Assembly: GCA_027080405.1 (NCBI GenBank)
Contig: JALWSL010000760.1
Coordinates: 1-10,769, forward strand
Source of the DNA: Planctomycetaceae bacterium
GTDB taxonomy: Bacteria; Planctomycetota; Planctomycetia; Planctomycetales; Planctomycetaceae
Length of the DNA stretch: 10,769 nucleotides
Reading direction: 5' to 3'
Both the position numbers and the translations under genes were made by a program. Numbering within the stretch: position 1 is the stretch's first letter; each line of letters starts with the position of its first letter. The notes under the pieces were generated by a model. It saw only the letters and a program-made list of their open reading frames with translations. It was not told where the DNA came from and did not search any database. Below are positions 1 through 6,369 of this stretch, one piece after another.

Positions 1-1625
1 GTTCTCAGGTTCGCTGTCACATTCACTTCCGGCCCGAGCCCTCCCCGACCGTTGAGAAATTGCTCGATTGTCGTTTGAACTTCCTGTGCCGGGGCGTGTT
101 TCAGTTCAAAAATGCGCATCTGGGTTTTTGACATCACCGGCTGATCCAGTTCCGCAATCAATTTTTTGGCCGCCTTGACTGCTTCACCCCATCCAATCAG
201 CAACAGCGCATTCGGTTTGACCAGCGGCGTGATCGAAATCCGTCCCTGAAGTGGCCCCGTCAAATCCTCAAGAACCTTGGCAATGAGCGTGTTTAACGCT
301 TCCCCCTGGACGTGTTTAAGATGGAAGACTTCAATTTGCGGAGCTGTTTCGTCGCTCAGTTTTTCAATTTCACGGATGATGCGCGTCAGTTCCTCAATAT
401 CTGGATCACGCCCACGTAAGATGAGCAAATCGAGATCGGGTAACGATTCAACGCTGACATCCGAAGAAGGGCGTTTCATGGGAGATTCGCCTTCCGCCAC
501 GTCCTGCTGAACCGCTGGGGACGTTCCCTCATTATTCGACGGGGCATTTTCCTGGAAAAAGGCAACCTGACGAATTCCGTTTCCCGCTGGCGTGTATTGG
601 CTTTGCTCCCTTTGAGATGTCATCTTCTTTTGGGAAGATTCACGCCAAAGCCGGATCGCCTGTTGCAGAACATCAGGATTCACGTTCTGCAAAGGAACAA
701 AACGGACCGACTCCCCGACCTCGCGGGATTGAGATTCATCCAGTTTCCGGATCAAAATCGCAACCTGGGACGCCAACGAATTGGGGCCATCGACCAGACA
801 GCTTCCCGCCCGCAAATCGAATTCCAGCAACACCGTTCCCAAACCGTTCAATGTAAAGGTGAAACGCCGATCGCTGATTTTGCTGAAATTTTTTCCCAGC
901 AATTTTGTCAACGCCCGTTGACATTGTACCGGAGTTATGTTTCGGAATCGGTATGTTGCGGGGATCGCGACTGCAGAACGCGTACCCTGGGCAGAAACAA
1001 CTGGCCTGCCCGTAGTTCTCTGCCCATGCGCTGGTTCCGTCTGCTGTTGCAAAACAGGTTGCGCACGAAAACGTGACTCTGCAGGAAACAGAGGTTTTGC
1101 CGTTTCTCCCGTCAACATTTTTGCATTGACTGAGTAACGTTCAACGATCTGTCGAATCATTTTCTGATGGGCTTCAGTGGCGACAACAATAATCTGCGCA
1201 CGAGCGGGATCGACAGATATCCGTCCGGATTGCCCGAGTACCTTTTCGATCGTAGCTGAACACTTTTCGATATAATCCCGCGGGCAGGAATAGGACCTCA
1301 GAACTTTCGGGGCCTGTTTTGTCAAAGCAGGCCTGCGCTGTGGTTGATCGAGCTGTTTGACCAGTTCCGCTGCCAGTTGATGCACTTCGGGAGCCCCGGA
1401 TACGATCAACTCCCGTCTCTGCTCGTCCACGATAATTCGGGAATCGCCCGCATTGCTCCCAAGCAGTTCCACCAACATCCGTCTGGCTTCACCAGGCGAA
1501 ACATATTTCAACGCATAAACCTTGAACTGGTCTGAACTCGCCTGCGCATATAACGTCGGCGTCGCCGCCGAATGGGCAAGCATGCAAAAAGCCAGCACAA
1601 TGGAAAGCATTTTATTCCAACTCAT
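1..1625 (-). CDS. Secretin N-domain repeat protein (GspD/PilQ-like), N-terminal part
   Basis: This partial gene starts at the ATG complementary to 1623-1625 and stays open for 541 codons to the left edge. Residues 1-29 form a Sec signal peptide: a short charged start, a hydrophobic core around 7-20, and an Ala-Gln-Ala cleavage site. After it come about six copies of a beta-alpha-beta unit typical of secretin N1-type domains, near residues 33-95, 107-165, 221-300, 305-425, 430-496 and 501 onward. Each has a 'F.LK(H/Y)..' strand, a helix, a 'I.V....N.LIV.G' strand pair and a closing 'LDQP'-like helix end. The fourth unit carries a polar, Ser/Gln-rich insert at about 330-390. In the secretin family such units form the periplasmic vestibule below an outer-membrane pore; the pore domain would lie beyond the window. 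Related proteins in planctomycetes are usually annotated as type II secretion protein D. A GGAG lies 11 bases upstream of the ATG; Met6 is an alternative start. Whether it belongs to a working secretion machine cannot be judged here. Confidence 0.85.
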   Translation of the reverse strand, partial: MSWNKMLSIVLAFCMLAHSAATPTLYAQASSDQFKVYALKYVSPGEARRMLVELLGSNAGDSRIIVDEQRRELIVSGAPEVHQLAAELVKQLDQPQRRPALTKQAPKVLRSYSCPRDYIEKCSATIEKVLGQSGRISVDPARAQIIVVATEAHQKMIRQIVERYSVNAKMLTGETAKPLFPAESRFRAQPVLQQQTEPAHGQRTTGRPVVSAQGTRSAVAIPATYRFRNITPVQCQRALTKLLGKNFSKISDRRFTFTLNGLGTVLLEFDLRAGSCLVDGPNSLASQVAILIRKLDESQSREVGESVRFVPLQNVNPDVLQQAIRLWRESSQKKMTSQREQSQYTPAGNGIRQVAFFQENAPSNNEGTSPAVQQDVAEGESPMKRPSSDVSVESLPDLDLLILRGRDPDIEELTRIIREIEKLSDETAPQIEVFHLKHVQGEALNTLIAKVLEDLTGPLQGRISITPLVKPNALLLIGWGEAVKAAKKLIAELDQPVMSKTQMRIFELKHAPAQEVQTTIEQFLNGRGGLGPEVNVTANLR

Positions 1626-1774
1626 CCGAGGGGATACTCCAGGGCGGGTGATATCAAACAGGCGTCAAATCCGGAGATTGGTAAATGACCATGAAATATG
1701 AAAATAGTAAGGTCAAACCGAATTCAATCTTTGATTCAGTATCTGAGAAGTCGCATCTGAAAAGGCGAACAGGT

Positions 1775-1798
1775 AGGTGGGAAAACAGGTGGGAAAAT
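1775..1798. repeat. 12-bp tandem direct repeat, two copies
   Basis: AGGTGGGAAAAC (1775-1786) is followed directly by AGGTGGGAAAAT (1787-1798), an 11 of 12 match, and a partial AGGT precedes it at 1771-1774. It lies about 150 bases upstream of the secretin start. It could be a paired binding site for a regulator of that gene, or a chance duplication; nothing in the sequence decides between these. Confidence 0.55.
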
Positions 1799-1965
1799 AG
1801 ACTCTACACGATCAACTTTACATCAAACTCTACATCACGAGACGTCTCTGATATCGACTCTTCCGGTTGCGCCGCTTGAAGAGATTACGGAAAATTTACG
1901 TTCACCTGGTAATAATTTGGTGAACAATCTCCAGGATCTGCAAAACAGGCTCAAGTTGAAAACGA

Positions 1966-2014
1966 ATTGAACCGAGCAAAACCGGGTTGCGACAACCGAT
2001 ATACCCGGTTCAAT
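1966..2014. repeat. Nested, mutually exclusive inverted repeats
   Basis: ATTGAACCG (1966-1974) is perfectly complementary to CGGTTCAAT (2006-2014). Inside the loop, ACCGGGT (1981-1987) is perfectly complementary to ACCCGGT (2003-2009), so the two stems share bases 2006-2009 and cannot form together. No T-run follows on either strand, so it is not a standard terminator. A DNA-level operator is equally possible. Confidence 0.45.
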
Positions 2015-2079
2015 CTCCGAAATTTCTCTGATAAAGCTGAACTGACCTCAATGCGGCACTCTTTCCCCAAGCCGTTCGT

Positions 2080-2098
2080 TGCGCAGGCGTCCTCCGCA
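2080..2098 (-). terminator. Possible hairpin after the larE-like gene
   Basis: About 26 bases past the larE stop on the minus strand, the transcript could fold a stem TGCG-(G)-AGG with CCT-(G)-CGCA around an ACG loop, with one G·G mismatch. There is no U-tract after it, so intrinsic termination is doubtful. It may be a 3'-end stabilising hairpin or coincidence. Confidence 0.25.
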
Positions 2099-2124
2099 GT
2101 GTAATCAGAGTAATTGTTGTGCGA

Positions 2125-2988
2125 TCACCGCTTCTGCGTCAGGGATTCCAGCGGAAGAACCTGATTCATGCTACCCGATTGAAAACCATTCAAATCGAGA
2201 GTGATATACTTGAACCCGAACCCTTTGAGGGTTTTGACAATTTGTTCACGGGTATTCTGTTCCATCAATTTACAGAGTTCGGAAGACGGGATTTCGATGC
2301 GAGCCAAATCGTGATGTTCATGGCGAACTCGCAATTCCCTGCTGCCAAGCTGTTCTTTCAGAAAACGTTCTGCACGATCGACACGTTCCACCCGTTCCGC
2401 CGTCACTTCCAGGCCGTACGCAATTCTGCTGGAAAGGCAGGGAGAAGCGGGCTTGTTCCAGATCGGCAATTTCCAATGTCTGGCCAGTTCGCGAATTTCA
2501 CGTTTTGAAATTTTCGCTTCAACAAACGGGCTTCGCACCTGATACTGTTCGGCTGCAAGATGGCCGGGACGATGATCGCTGAGATCATCAATATTGGCAC
2601 CATTGATGACAACATCGTGCTGTAAGAGCGATCGATTTTCTTCGATCACCCGATAAAGTCTGTCTTTGCAGAAATAGCACCGATTACCCCGGTTCGCGCG
2701 ATAGTCTGGATCGGAAAATTCTTTCGTCTGCAGGACAACCAGCGGAATCCTGATCAGTTCAGCCAACTGTCTGGCTTCTTCAATGGTTCCCGCCGGCAAG
2801 GAGGGGCTTTCTGCAATAACAGCTAATGCGTTATCGCCACAAGCTATTCTCGCTGCCTTTGCCAATACCGTGCTGTCCACTCCAGCCGAATAGGCGACAG
2901 CAACGCGACCGGACTGCGACAGATTTTCCAGCAAACGATCCCGTTTTTCTCTCAGGATATCTTCCAGTGGTTCATTCTTCATCGTCAT
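2125..2988 (-). CDS. larE: LarE-type ATP-dependent sulfur transferase (PP-loop), three-cysteine form
   Basis: LarE adenylates and thiolates the pyridinium dicarboxylate mononucleotide made by LarB; LarC then inserts nickel, giving the nickel-pincer nucleotide cofactor of lactate racemase and related racemases and epimerases. The 287-residue protein has the family length. It carries the PP-loop ATP motif YSAGVDST at 33-40, where the common form is SGGVDS. It also has RCYFCK at 103-108, GANIDDLSDHRPG at 130-142, and KPASPCLSSRIAYG at 179-192, whose Cys184 corresponds to the sacrificial Cys176 of Lactobacillus plantarum LarE. Near the end is YITLDLNGFQSGSMN (261-275), also typical. The extra CxxC (Cys104, Cys107) together with Cys184 suggests the class that binds a [4Fe-4S] cluster. 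The start at 2988 has no SD; Met3 (2982) is an equally good start. Neither LarB, LarC nor a LarA racemase is nearby. The upstream araC gene is on the same strand with a 168-bp gap, so cotranscription is uncertain. Confidence 0.88.
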   Translation of the reverse strand: MTMKNEPLEDILREKRDRLLENLSQSGRVAVAYSAGVDSTVLAKAARIACGDNALAVIAESPSLPAGTIEEARQLAELIRIPLVVLQTKEFSDPDYRANRGNRCYFCKDRLYRVIEENRSLLQHDVVINGANIDDLSDHRPGHLAAEQYQVRSPFVEAKISKREIRELARHWKLPIWNKPASPCLSSRIAYGLEVTAERVERVDRAERFLKEQLGSRELRVRHEHHDLARIEIPSSELCKLMEQNTREQIVKTLKGFGFKYITLDLNGFQSGSMNQVLPLESLTQKR

Positions 2989-2991
2989 GGT

Positions 2992-3016
2992 AATACATCA
3001 TCGTGGGAATACATCA
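2992..3016. repeat. 9-bp direct repeat just upstream of the larE-like start
   Basis: AATACATCA occurs at 2992-3000 and again at 3008-3016, 16 bases start to start, directly upstream of the larE-like start codon. It sits where an operator or leader element would be expected. The match is short and may be chance. Confidence 0.3.
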
Positions 3017-3156
3017 AAAAGACTCCTGTTCCGGGAAAACAACTTCGTCACCATACCACGCTTCTGTTTGAAATACAAAACAGCCAGAGCTACCCGGGAC
3101 TGTTTCACGACTCGGTGTGGCGCGCCGTATTGCAGTCCGGTAATCCCCAGGTATTA

Positions 3157-4044
3157 TCAATCGATGTAATTCACTCGGTTGGGAGAGATGCCGTATACCC
3201 GTTTGAAACAACGAGAAAACCGGAAAGGGTCTGCAAATCCCAATCTCAGGGCCACTTCCTTGACCATTAAACCTTCTTCCACCAACAGACCAGCCGCATA
3301 ATTCATTTTCTGACGGAGCAAATATTGATATGCACCGCAATCGGAAAAACGTCCAAACAGACGGGAGAGGTGCACGGGACTTACCTCACAATGCAACGCA
3401 ATATCCCGGGCTGAACGCAACTGCAGAAATTCCTCATCAATATAACGACGAATTCGTTCAAAAGTTGCATAGGACTTCGGCATGGCAATTCGCTGCGGCA
3501 GACTCAGTTGTTGAATCTTCAAAAAAAGAAGCCGGGTCAGTGAAGCACAAATGGCCGGCACAACAGGTCCGCTGCCCACCCCGTTTCTCAGTAGCAATTC
3601 AAACAGTTCGATCAACTCGTGCACACCCCCGACCGCAAAAGCCGTGTACTTTTTGGGCCCCGATTTCAATTTGGACTCCTGGAGCAGTTTATTTCCACAA
3701 GTTCCAACAAAATCGAGGTAATATTTTCGCATCAGATTTCCGGGGTGACTGCGAATGATGTGCGATGCTCCCGGGCCATACGCAAAAACGGATCCAGCCG
3801 TCAGAGGATATTCGAGACCGTCAAGAATCAACGTCCCTTCCCCTTCGGTTACCAACTCAATGGCGTAATACGGGAAATCCTGACGGTCGATGACATACTC
3901 CGGCTGCATCTTTTCAACGCCACCGCAGATCACTTCCAGGGGCAGGTTCCGACTGGCGTTGAGATTGAGAAAAAAACGGCGAGCCTCAGTCACCTGACGC
4001 GAAACAAATCCGGGAAGTTCAATTGGCGAGCCTGATTCCGACAT
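3157..4044 (-). CDS. AraC-family transcriptional regulator with cupin sensor domain
   Basis: This 295-residue protein has the standard two-part AraC layout. An N-terminal beta-rich cupin-like sensor (about 45-112, including the turn around 'EGTLILDGLEYPLTAGSVFAYGPGASH') is joined by a helical linker to a C-terminal DNA-binding domain. Two helix-turn-helix units are visible: SARDIALHCEVSPVHLSRLF at about 211-230, and the second at about 259-281 followed by the family hallmark FSRCFKRVYGISPNRV. Such proteins bind a sugar or related ligand through the cupin and recognise paired, often tandem, DNA half-sites. The gene is divergent from the operon beginning at 4208 with 163 bp between the starts, so it most likely controls that operon and perhaps itself. 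That is inference from position. No clear SD precedes the ATG. The gene ends in a double stop (TGA TAA). The ligand cannot be read from the sequence; L-galactose or a downstream intermediate would fit the neighbours. Confidence 0.93.
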   Translation of the reverse strand: MSESGSPIELPGFVSRQVTEARRFFLNLNASRNLPLEVICGGVEKMQPEYVIDRQDFPYYAIELVTEGEGTLILDGLEYPLTAGSVFAYGPGASHIIRSHPGNLMRKYYLDFVGTCGNKLLQESKLKSGPKKYTAFAVGGVHELIELFELLLRNGVGSGPVVPAICASLTRLLFLKIQQLSLPQRIAMPKSYATFERIRRYIDEEFLQLRSARDIALHCEVSPVHLSRLFGRFSDCGAYQYLLRQKMNYAAGLLVEEGLMVKEVALRLGFADPFRFSRCFKRVYGISPNRVNYID

Positions 4045-4081
4045 GCCAACAGGTTAATTATTGACAGGTAAATGTAAAGTC

Positions 4082-4100
4082 CTGCCATTCGAATTTGCAG
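4082..4100. repeat. Imperfect dyad around ATTCGAAT
   Basis: CTGC (4082-4085) and GCAG (4097-4100) flank the perfect 8-bp palindrome ATTCGAAT (4087-4094), with one spacer base on the left and two on the right. It may be a second protein-binding site in the divergent control region. The arms are short, so confidence is modest. Confidence 0.35.
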
Positions 4101-4133
4101 TAGATATCACATAATTTCCCGCAGAGCCATGCC

Positions 4134-4167
4134 CGAACTGGCATCACAACCGAACAGGCATCGAAAC
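4134..4167. promoter_or_regulatory. Candidate AraC-type operator: contiguous 17-bp direct repeats
   Basis: CGAACTGGCATCACAAC (4134-4150) is followed without a gap by CGAACAGGCATCGAAAC (4151-4167), matching at 14 of 17 positions. The first 12 bases match at 11. AraC-family activators commonly bind directly repeated half-sites of about this size close to the promoter. The pair lies 41 bases before the operon start codon and 90 bases before the araC start. That it is the binding site is inference from repeat form and position. Confidence 0.55.
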
Positions 4168-4207
4168 ATTCACTGGAAAGTTTCTTTCTCATACAGGTGG
4201 AACGGCG

Positions 4208-5155
4208 ATGGAAAAAAGACCTCTCGGAAAAACCGGCATCGAACTGACCAGGCTCTCTTTCGGGGCTTCCTCTTTGGGGCAGGAATTTCGGACAGTCGAT
4301 TTGAACGAGGCGCTTCGCAGCGTCCAGGTGGCGATTGAACGCGGAATGAATTTTATCGATACGTCGCCTTTTTATGGACGAGGCATGAGCGAAATGCTGC
4401 TGGGACGCGTTTTGCCGGAAATCCCACGGGATAACTACTATCTGGGGACAAAATTGGGACGATATGCAGGACAACACTTCGACTTTTCTGCCCGACGTGT
4501 CGAAGAAAGTGTCGATATCTCACTGGAACGGATGAAAGTTGATTACCTCGATATCGTTCTGTGTCACGATCTGGAATTTGTGGAAATGTCGCAAATCGTC
4601 GAGGAAACCATCCCCGCGCTACGGAAACAGCAGGAGAAGGGGAAAGTCCGCTTTATCGGTGTCAGCGGTTATCCCATGAAAATGTTCAAGTACATACTTG
4701 CCAACACAGCGATCGACGTCCTGCTAACCTATAACCATTACACATTGCAAAACGATATGGCGCTCGAGCTTGTGCCCATCTGTCAAGAAAAGGGAGTCGG
4801 GTTGATGAATGCCGCTCCGTTTTCAGCGAGATTGCTCACAAACGCTCCGCTTCCCGCCTGGCACAAGGCAACGCCCAAAGTTCGCCAGGTCGTCAAACGG
4901 GCGGCTGAACACTGCGCGAAACAGGGAGTTGACATTGCCCAACTGGCCCTGCAGTTTTCGTTGGCCAATCCGGATTTCACGACGTGCGTTACCGGCTCCG
5001 CCAATCCCGAGAGGATCGCCCAATGGGTTGACTGGTCAGAACAGCCGATGGATGAGAATTTGTTAGCCGAGGTGCTCGATATCCTCAAACCGATTCACAA
5101 CTGGTTTTATATCGAGGGGCGTCCCGAAAACAACGACGAACCGATTGTGGAATGA
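4208..5155 (+). CDS. Aldo/keto reductase, L-galactose (L-fucose) dehydrogenase-like
   Basis: This 315-residue protein is an AKR-fold NAD(P)-dependent oxidoreductase. The catalytic tetrad is complete: Asp51 and Tyr56 in FIDTSPFYG, Lys82 in LGTKLGRY and His120 in VLCHDLEF. Segments such as 'GFGAS.LG', 'FDFSA.RV..S.D.SLERM..DY.DI..CHD.EF' and 'ETIPAL.K....GK.RFIG' closely follow plant L-galactose dehydrogenase and the bacterial L-fucose or D-threo-aldose dehydrogenases. Those enzymes oxidise the anomeric carbon of L-galactose or L-fucose to the 1,4-lactone in the cytosol. The C-terminal region ALQFSLANPDFTTCVTGSANPERI (247-270) is the usual cofactor loop. An SD, AGGTGG, precedes the ATG by 7 bases. 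It is the first gene of the operon, and its stop overlaps another ATG as ATGA. Paired with the LgoD-like and UxaE genes, L-galactose is the favoured substrate. L-fucose remains possible for this enzyme alone, but would not lead to tagaturonate. Confidence 0.85.
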   Translation: MEKRPLGKTGIELTRLSFGASSLGQEFRTVDLNEALRSVQVAIERGMNFIDTSPFYGRGMSEMLLGRVLPEIPRDNYYLGTKLGRYAGQHFDFSARRVEESVDISLERMKVDYLDIVLCHDLEFVEMSQIVEETIPALRKQQEKGKVRFIGVSGYPMKMFKYILANTAIDVLLTYNHYTLQNDMALELVPICQEKGVGLMNAAPFSARLLTNAPLPAWHKATPKVRQVVKRAAEHCAKQGVDIAQLALQFSLANPDFTTCVTGSANPERIAQWVDWSEQPMDENLLAEVLDILKPIHNWFYIEGRPENNDEPIVE

Positions 5156-5178
5156 TCCCGAAATACCCAAGGCGGTTG

Positions 5179-5234
5179 CAGACAACACGAAGTAGACAAC
5201 ACAAGGCAGACAACAAGAAATTGGCAACAGAAAC
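5179..5234. repeat. 14-bp tandem repeats in the spacer before the LgoD-like gene
   Basis: Three clear copies and one weak copy of a 14-base unit run head to tail: CAGACAACACGAAG (5179-5192), TAGACAACACAAGG (5193-5206), CAGACAACAAGAAA (5207-5220) and the degenerate TTGGCAACAGAAAC (5221-5234). The period is not a multiple of three. This argues against the reading frame from the ATG at 5152 being coding here and supports the downstream start at 5263. The copies are C/A/G only apart from a few bases. Confidence 0.7.
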
Positions 5235-5262
5235 TTGCGGAAGAAGCAATACGGAAGAAACA

Positions 5263-6288
5263 ATGAAGGCGATCCAGCTTAAAGAGCCAGGACATTTTGA
5301 ACAGATCGAGATCGATGCGCCACAATCTCCCGGCCCGGGAGAAGCGTTGGTGCGAACGGACCGCATGGGAATTTGTGGTACCGATTACAGTGGCTATCTC
5401 GGGAAAATGCCTTTTTTCAGTTATCCACGTATTCCCGGTCATGAATTGGGTGTTGAAGTGCTTGAAGTGGGAAGTGGCGTCACCAATGTCAAACCGGGAG
5501 ACCGCTGCAGCGTCGAGCCGTATATGAATTGTGGCCAGTGTTACGCCTGTCGTAAAGGAAACAGCAACTGCTGCGAGTCTCTGGAAGTTATCGGAGTGAT
5601 GACTGATGGCGGACTATGCGAACGTCTGCTGATTCGCGCCGATAAACTGCATCCTTCGACAAAACTGGCCTATGAACAACTCGCATTGGTCGAAACGTTG
5701 GCTATCGGTTGTCACGCCTGTGATCGTGGAGCACCAAAGGAAAGAGACCAGGTTCTCATTATTGGTGCCGGCCCCATCGGACTGTCAACATTGGAATTCA
5801 CCCGCCTTACCGGAGCAAACATTACCGTAATGGACAGAATCGAATCGCGACTCGATTTCTGCCGCAAAACCTATGGCGTTTCACACACAATCCAATTCAA
5901 AGGGGATGGCAGCGAACTCGAACAAATTCAGCAGATTACCGCAGGGGACAAATACGCTGTTGTCATAGATGCTACTGGTCACAACGTCTCGATGGCCAAT
6001 GCTTTGAATTACGTGGCCCATACCGGCTCACTTGTTTATGTTGGCATTACGACAGCTGATATCTCGTTCCCACATCCCATCTTGCACAAACCGGAAATAA
6101 CTGTCAAAGCCTCCCGTAATGCTTTACCTGATGATTTCAGACGCATCATCAGCCTGATCGAAAATGGCACGATCGATACAGCCCCCTGGATTACCCATCG
6201 AACATCTTTCGAGACTGTTATTAACGAGTTCGAATCGTTTACAAAGCCGGAGTCCGGTGTGATCAAGGCCATGATCGAACTCTCTTAA
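5263..6288 (+). CDS. Zinc-dependent dehydrogenase, LgoD (L-galactonate 5-dehydrogenase)-like
   Basis: This 341-residue medium-chain dehydrogenase has every expected metal ligand. Catalytic zinc is held by Cys38 (GICGTD), His60-Glu61 (PGHE) and Glu144. Structural zinc is held by Cys90, Cys93, Cys96 and Cys104 (C-x2-C-x2-C-x7-C). The Rossmann motif GAGPIG is at 168-173, and Asp191 at the end of the second strand favours NAD. Landmarks shared, from memory, with E. coli LgoD/YjjN include 'PFFSYPR..GHE', 'NCCE...VIGV..DGG', 'VIDATG', and 'SRNA.P.DF'. LgoD oxidises L-galactonate at C5 to D-tagaturonate, the substrate of the UxaE encoded two genes later. I chose the ATG at 5263, which has GGAAG 5 bases upstream and matches the family N-terminus. 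An in-frame ATG at 5152 would add 37 residues coded by a non-triplet repeat. Related dehydrogenases of sorbitol, threonine or other polyols are the alternatives. Confidence 0.85.
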   Translation: MKAIQLKEPGHFEQIEIDAPQSPGPGEALVRTDRMGICGTDYSGYLGKMPFFSYPRIPGHELGVEVLEVGSGVTNVKPGDRCSVEPYMNCGQCYACRKGNSNCCESLEVIGVMTDGGLCERLLIRADKLHPSTKLAYEQLALVETLAIGCHACDRGAPKERDQVLIIGAGPIGLSTLEFTRLTGANITVMDRIESRLDFCRKTYGVSHTIQFKGDGSELEQIQQITAGDKYAVVIDATGHNVSMANALNYVAHTGSLVYVGITTADISFPHPILHKPEITVKASRNALPDDFRRIISLIENGTIDTAPWITHRTSFETVINEFESFTKPESGVIKAMIELS

Positions 6289-6369
6289 TGACGCACAGCC
6301 CGGCAGTTTGGAATCAGCTCCAGCAGAATATCCCACATTCAGATTCAAGCCTGTTCAAGGAAGCCCCCG

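Larger units (their letters stand above)
1626..2124. other. Gene-poor spacer between larE-like gene and secretin gene
   Basis: I see no credible gene in these roughly 500 bases. A 64-codon plus-strand reading frame at 1685-1879 has no recognisable motif or SD. The spacer should hold the 3' end of the larE transcript and the promoter of the secretin gene, both on the minus strand. Visible structure includes a 12-bp tandem pair (1775-1798), a 10-bp perfect palindrome GAGACGTCTC (1839-1848), a nested inverted repeat (1966-2014) and a hairpin (2080-2098). No sigma-70-like promoter with good spacing is obvious. Confidence 0.6.
4045..4207. promoter_or_regulatory. Divergent control region between araC-type gene and sugar operon
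   Basis: These 163 bp must contain the start signals of both the regulator (minus) and the operon (plus). A TTGACA at 4061-4066 resembles a -35 box on the plus strand, but no good -10 lies 16-18 bases after it; CATAAT at 4110-4115 is too far away. Short repeats are dense here: ACAGGTTAAT (4049-4058) recurs as ACAGGTAAAT (4064-4073), a dyad is centred on ATTCGAAT (4087-4094), and a tandem 17-bp pair lies at 4134-4167. The operon's SD, AGGTGG at 4195-4200, is 7 bases before its ATG. Confidence 0.6.

Noticed and set aside
597..1137. Several overlapping open frames on both strands (597-1076, 617-856, 736-924, 937-1137)
   Set aside because: They lie across or antisense to the continuous secretin-type reading frame, which has a signal peptide and repeated domain pattern; none shows a motif or SD.
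1685..1879. 64-codon plus-strand frame in the spacer before the secretin gene
   Set aside because: No SD, no motif, and it runs through the 12-bp tandem repeat and the GAGACGTCTC palindrome; most likely chance.
4061..4115. TTGACA and CATAAT as a sigma-70 promoter of the sugar operon
   Set aside because: The boxes are 43 bases apart, far beyond the 16-18 needed, and no alternative -10 fits the TTGACA.
5152..5262. ATG at 5152 overlapping the AKR stop as ATGA, suggesting a translationally coupled 378-residue dehydrogenase
   Set aside because: The extra 37 residues are coded by a 14-bp repeat, do not match the family N-terminus, and a better start with GGAAG exists at 5263.
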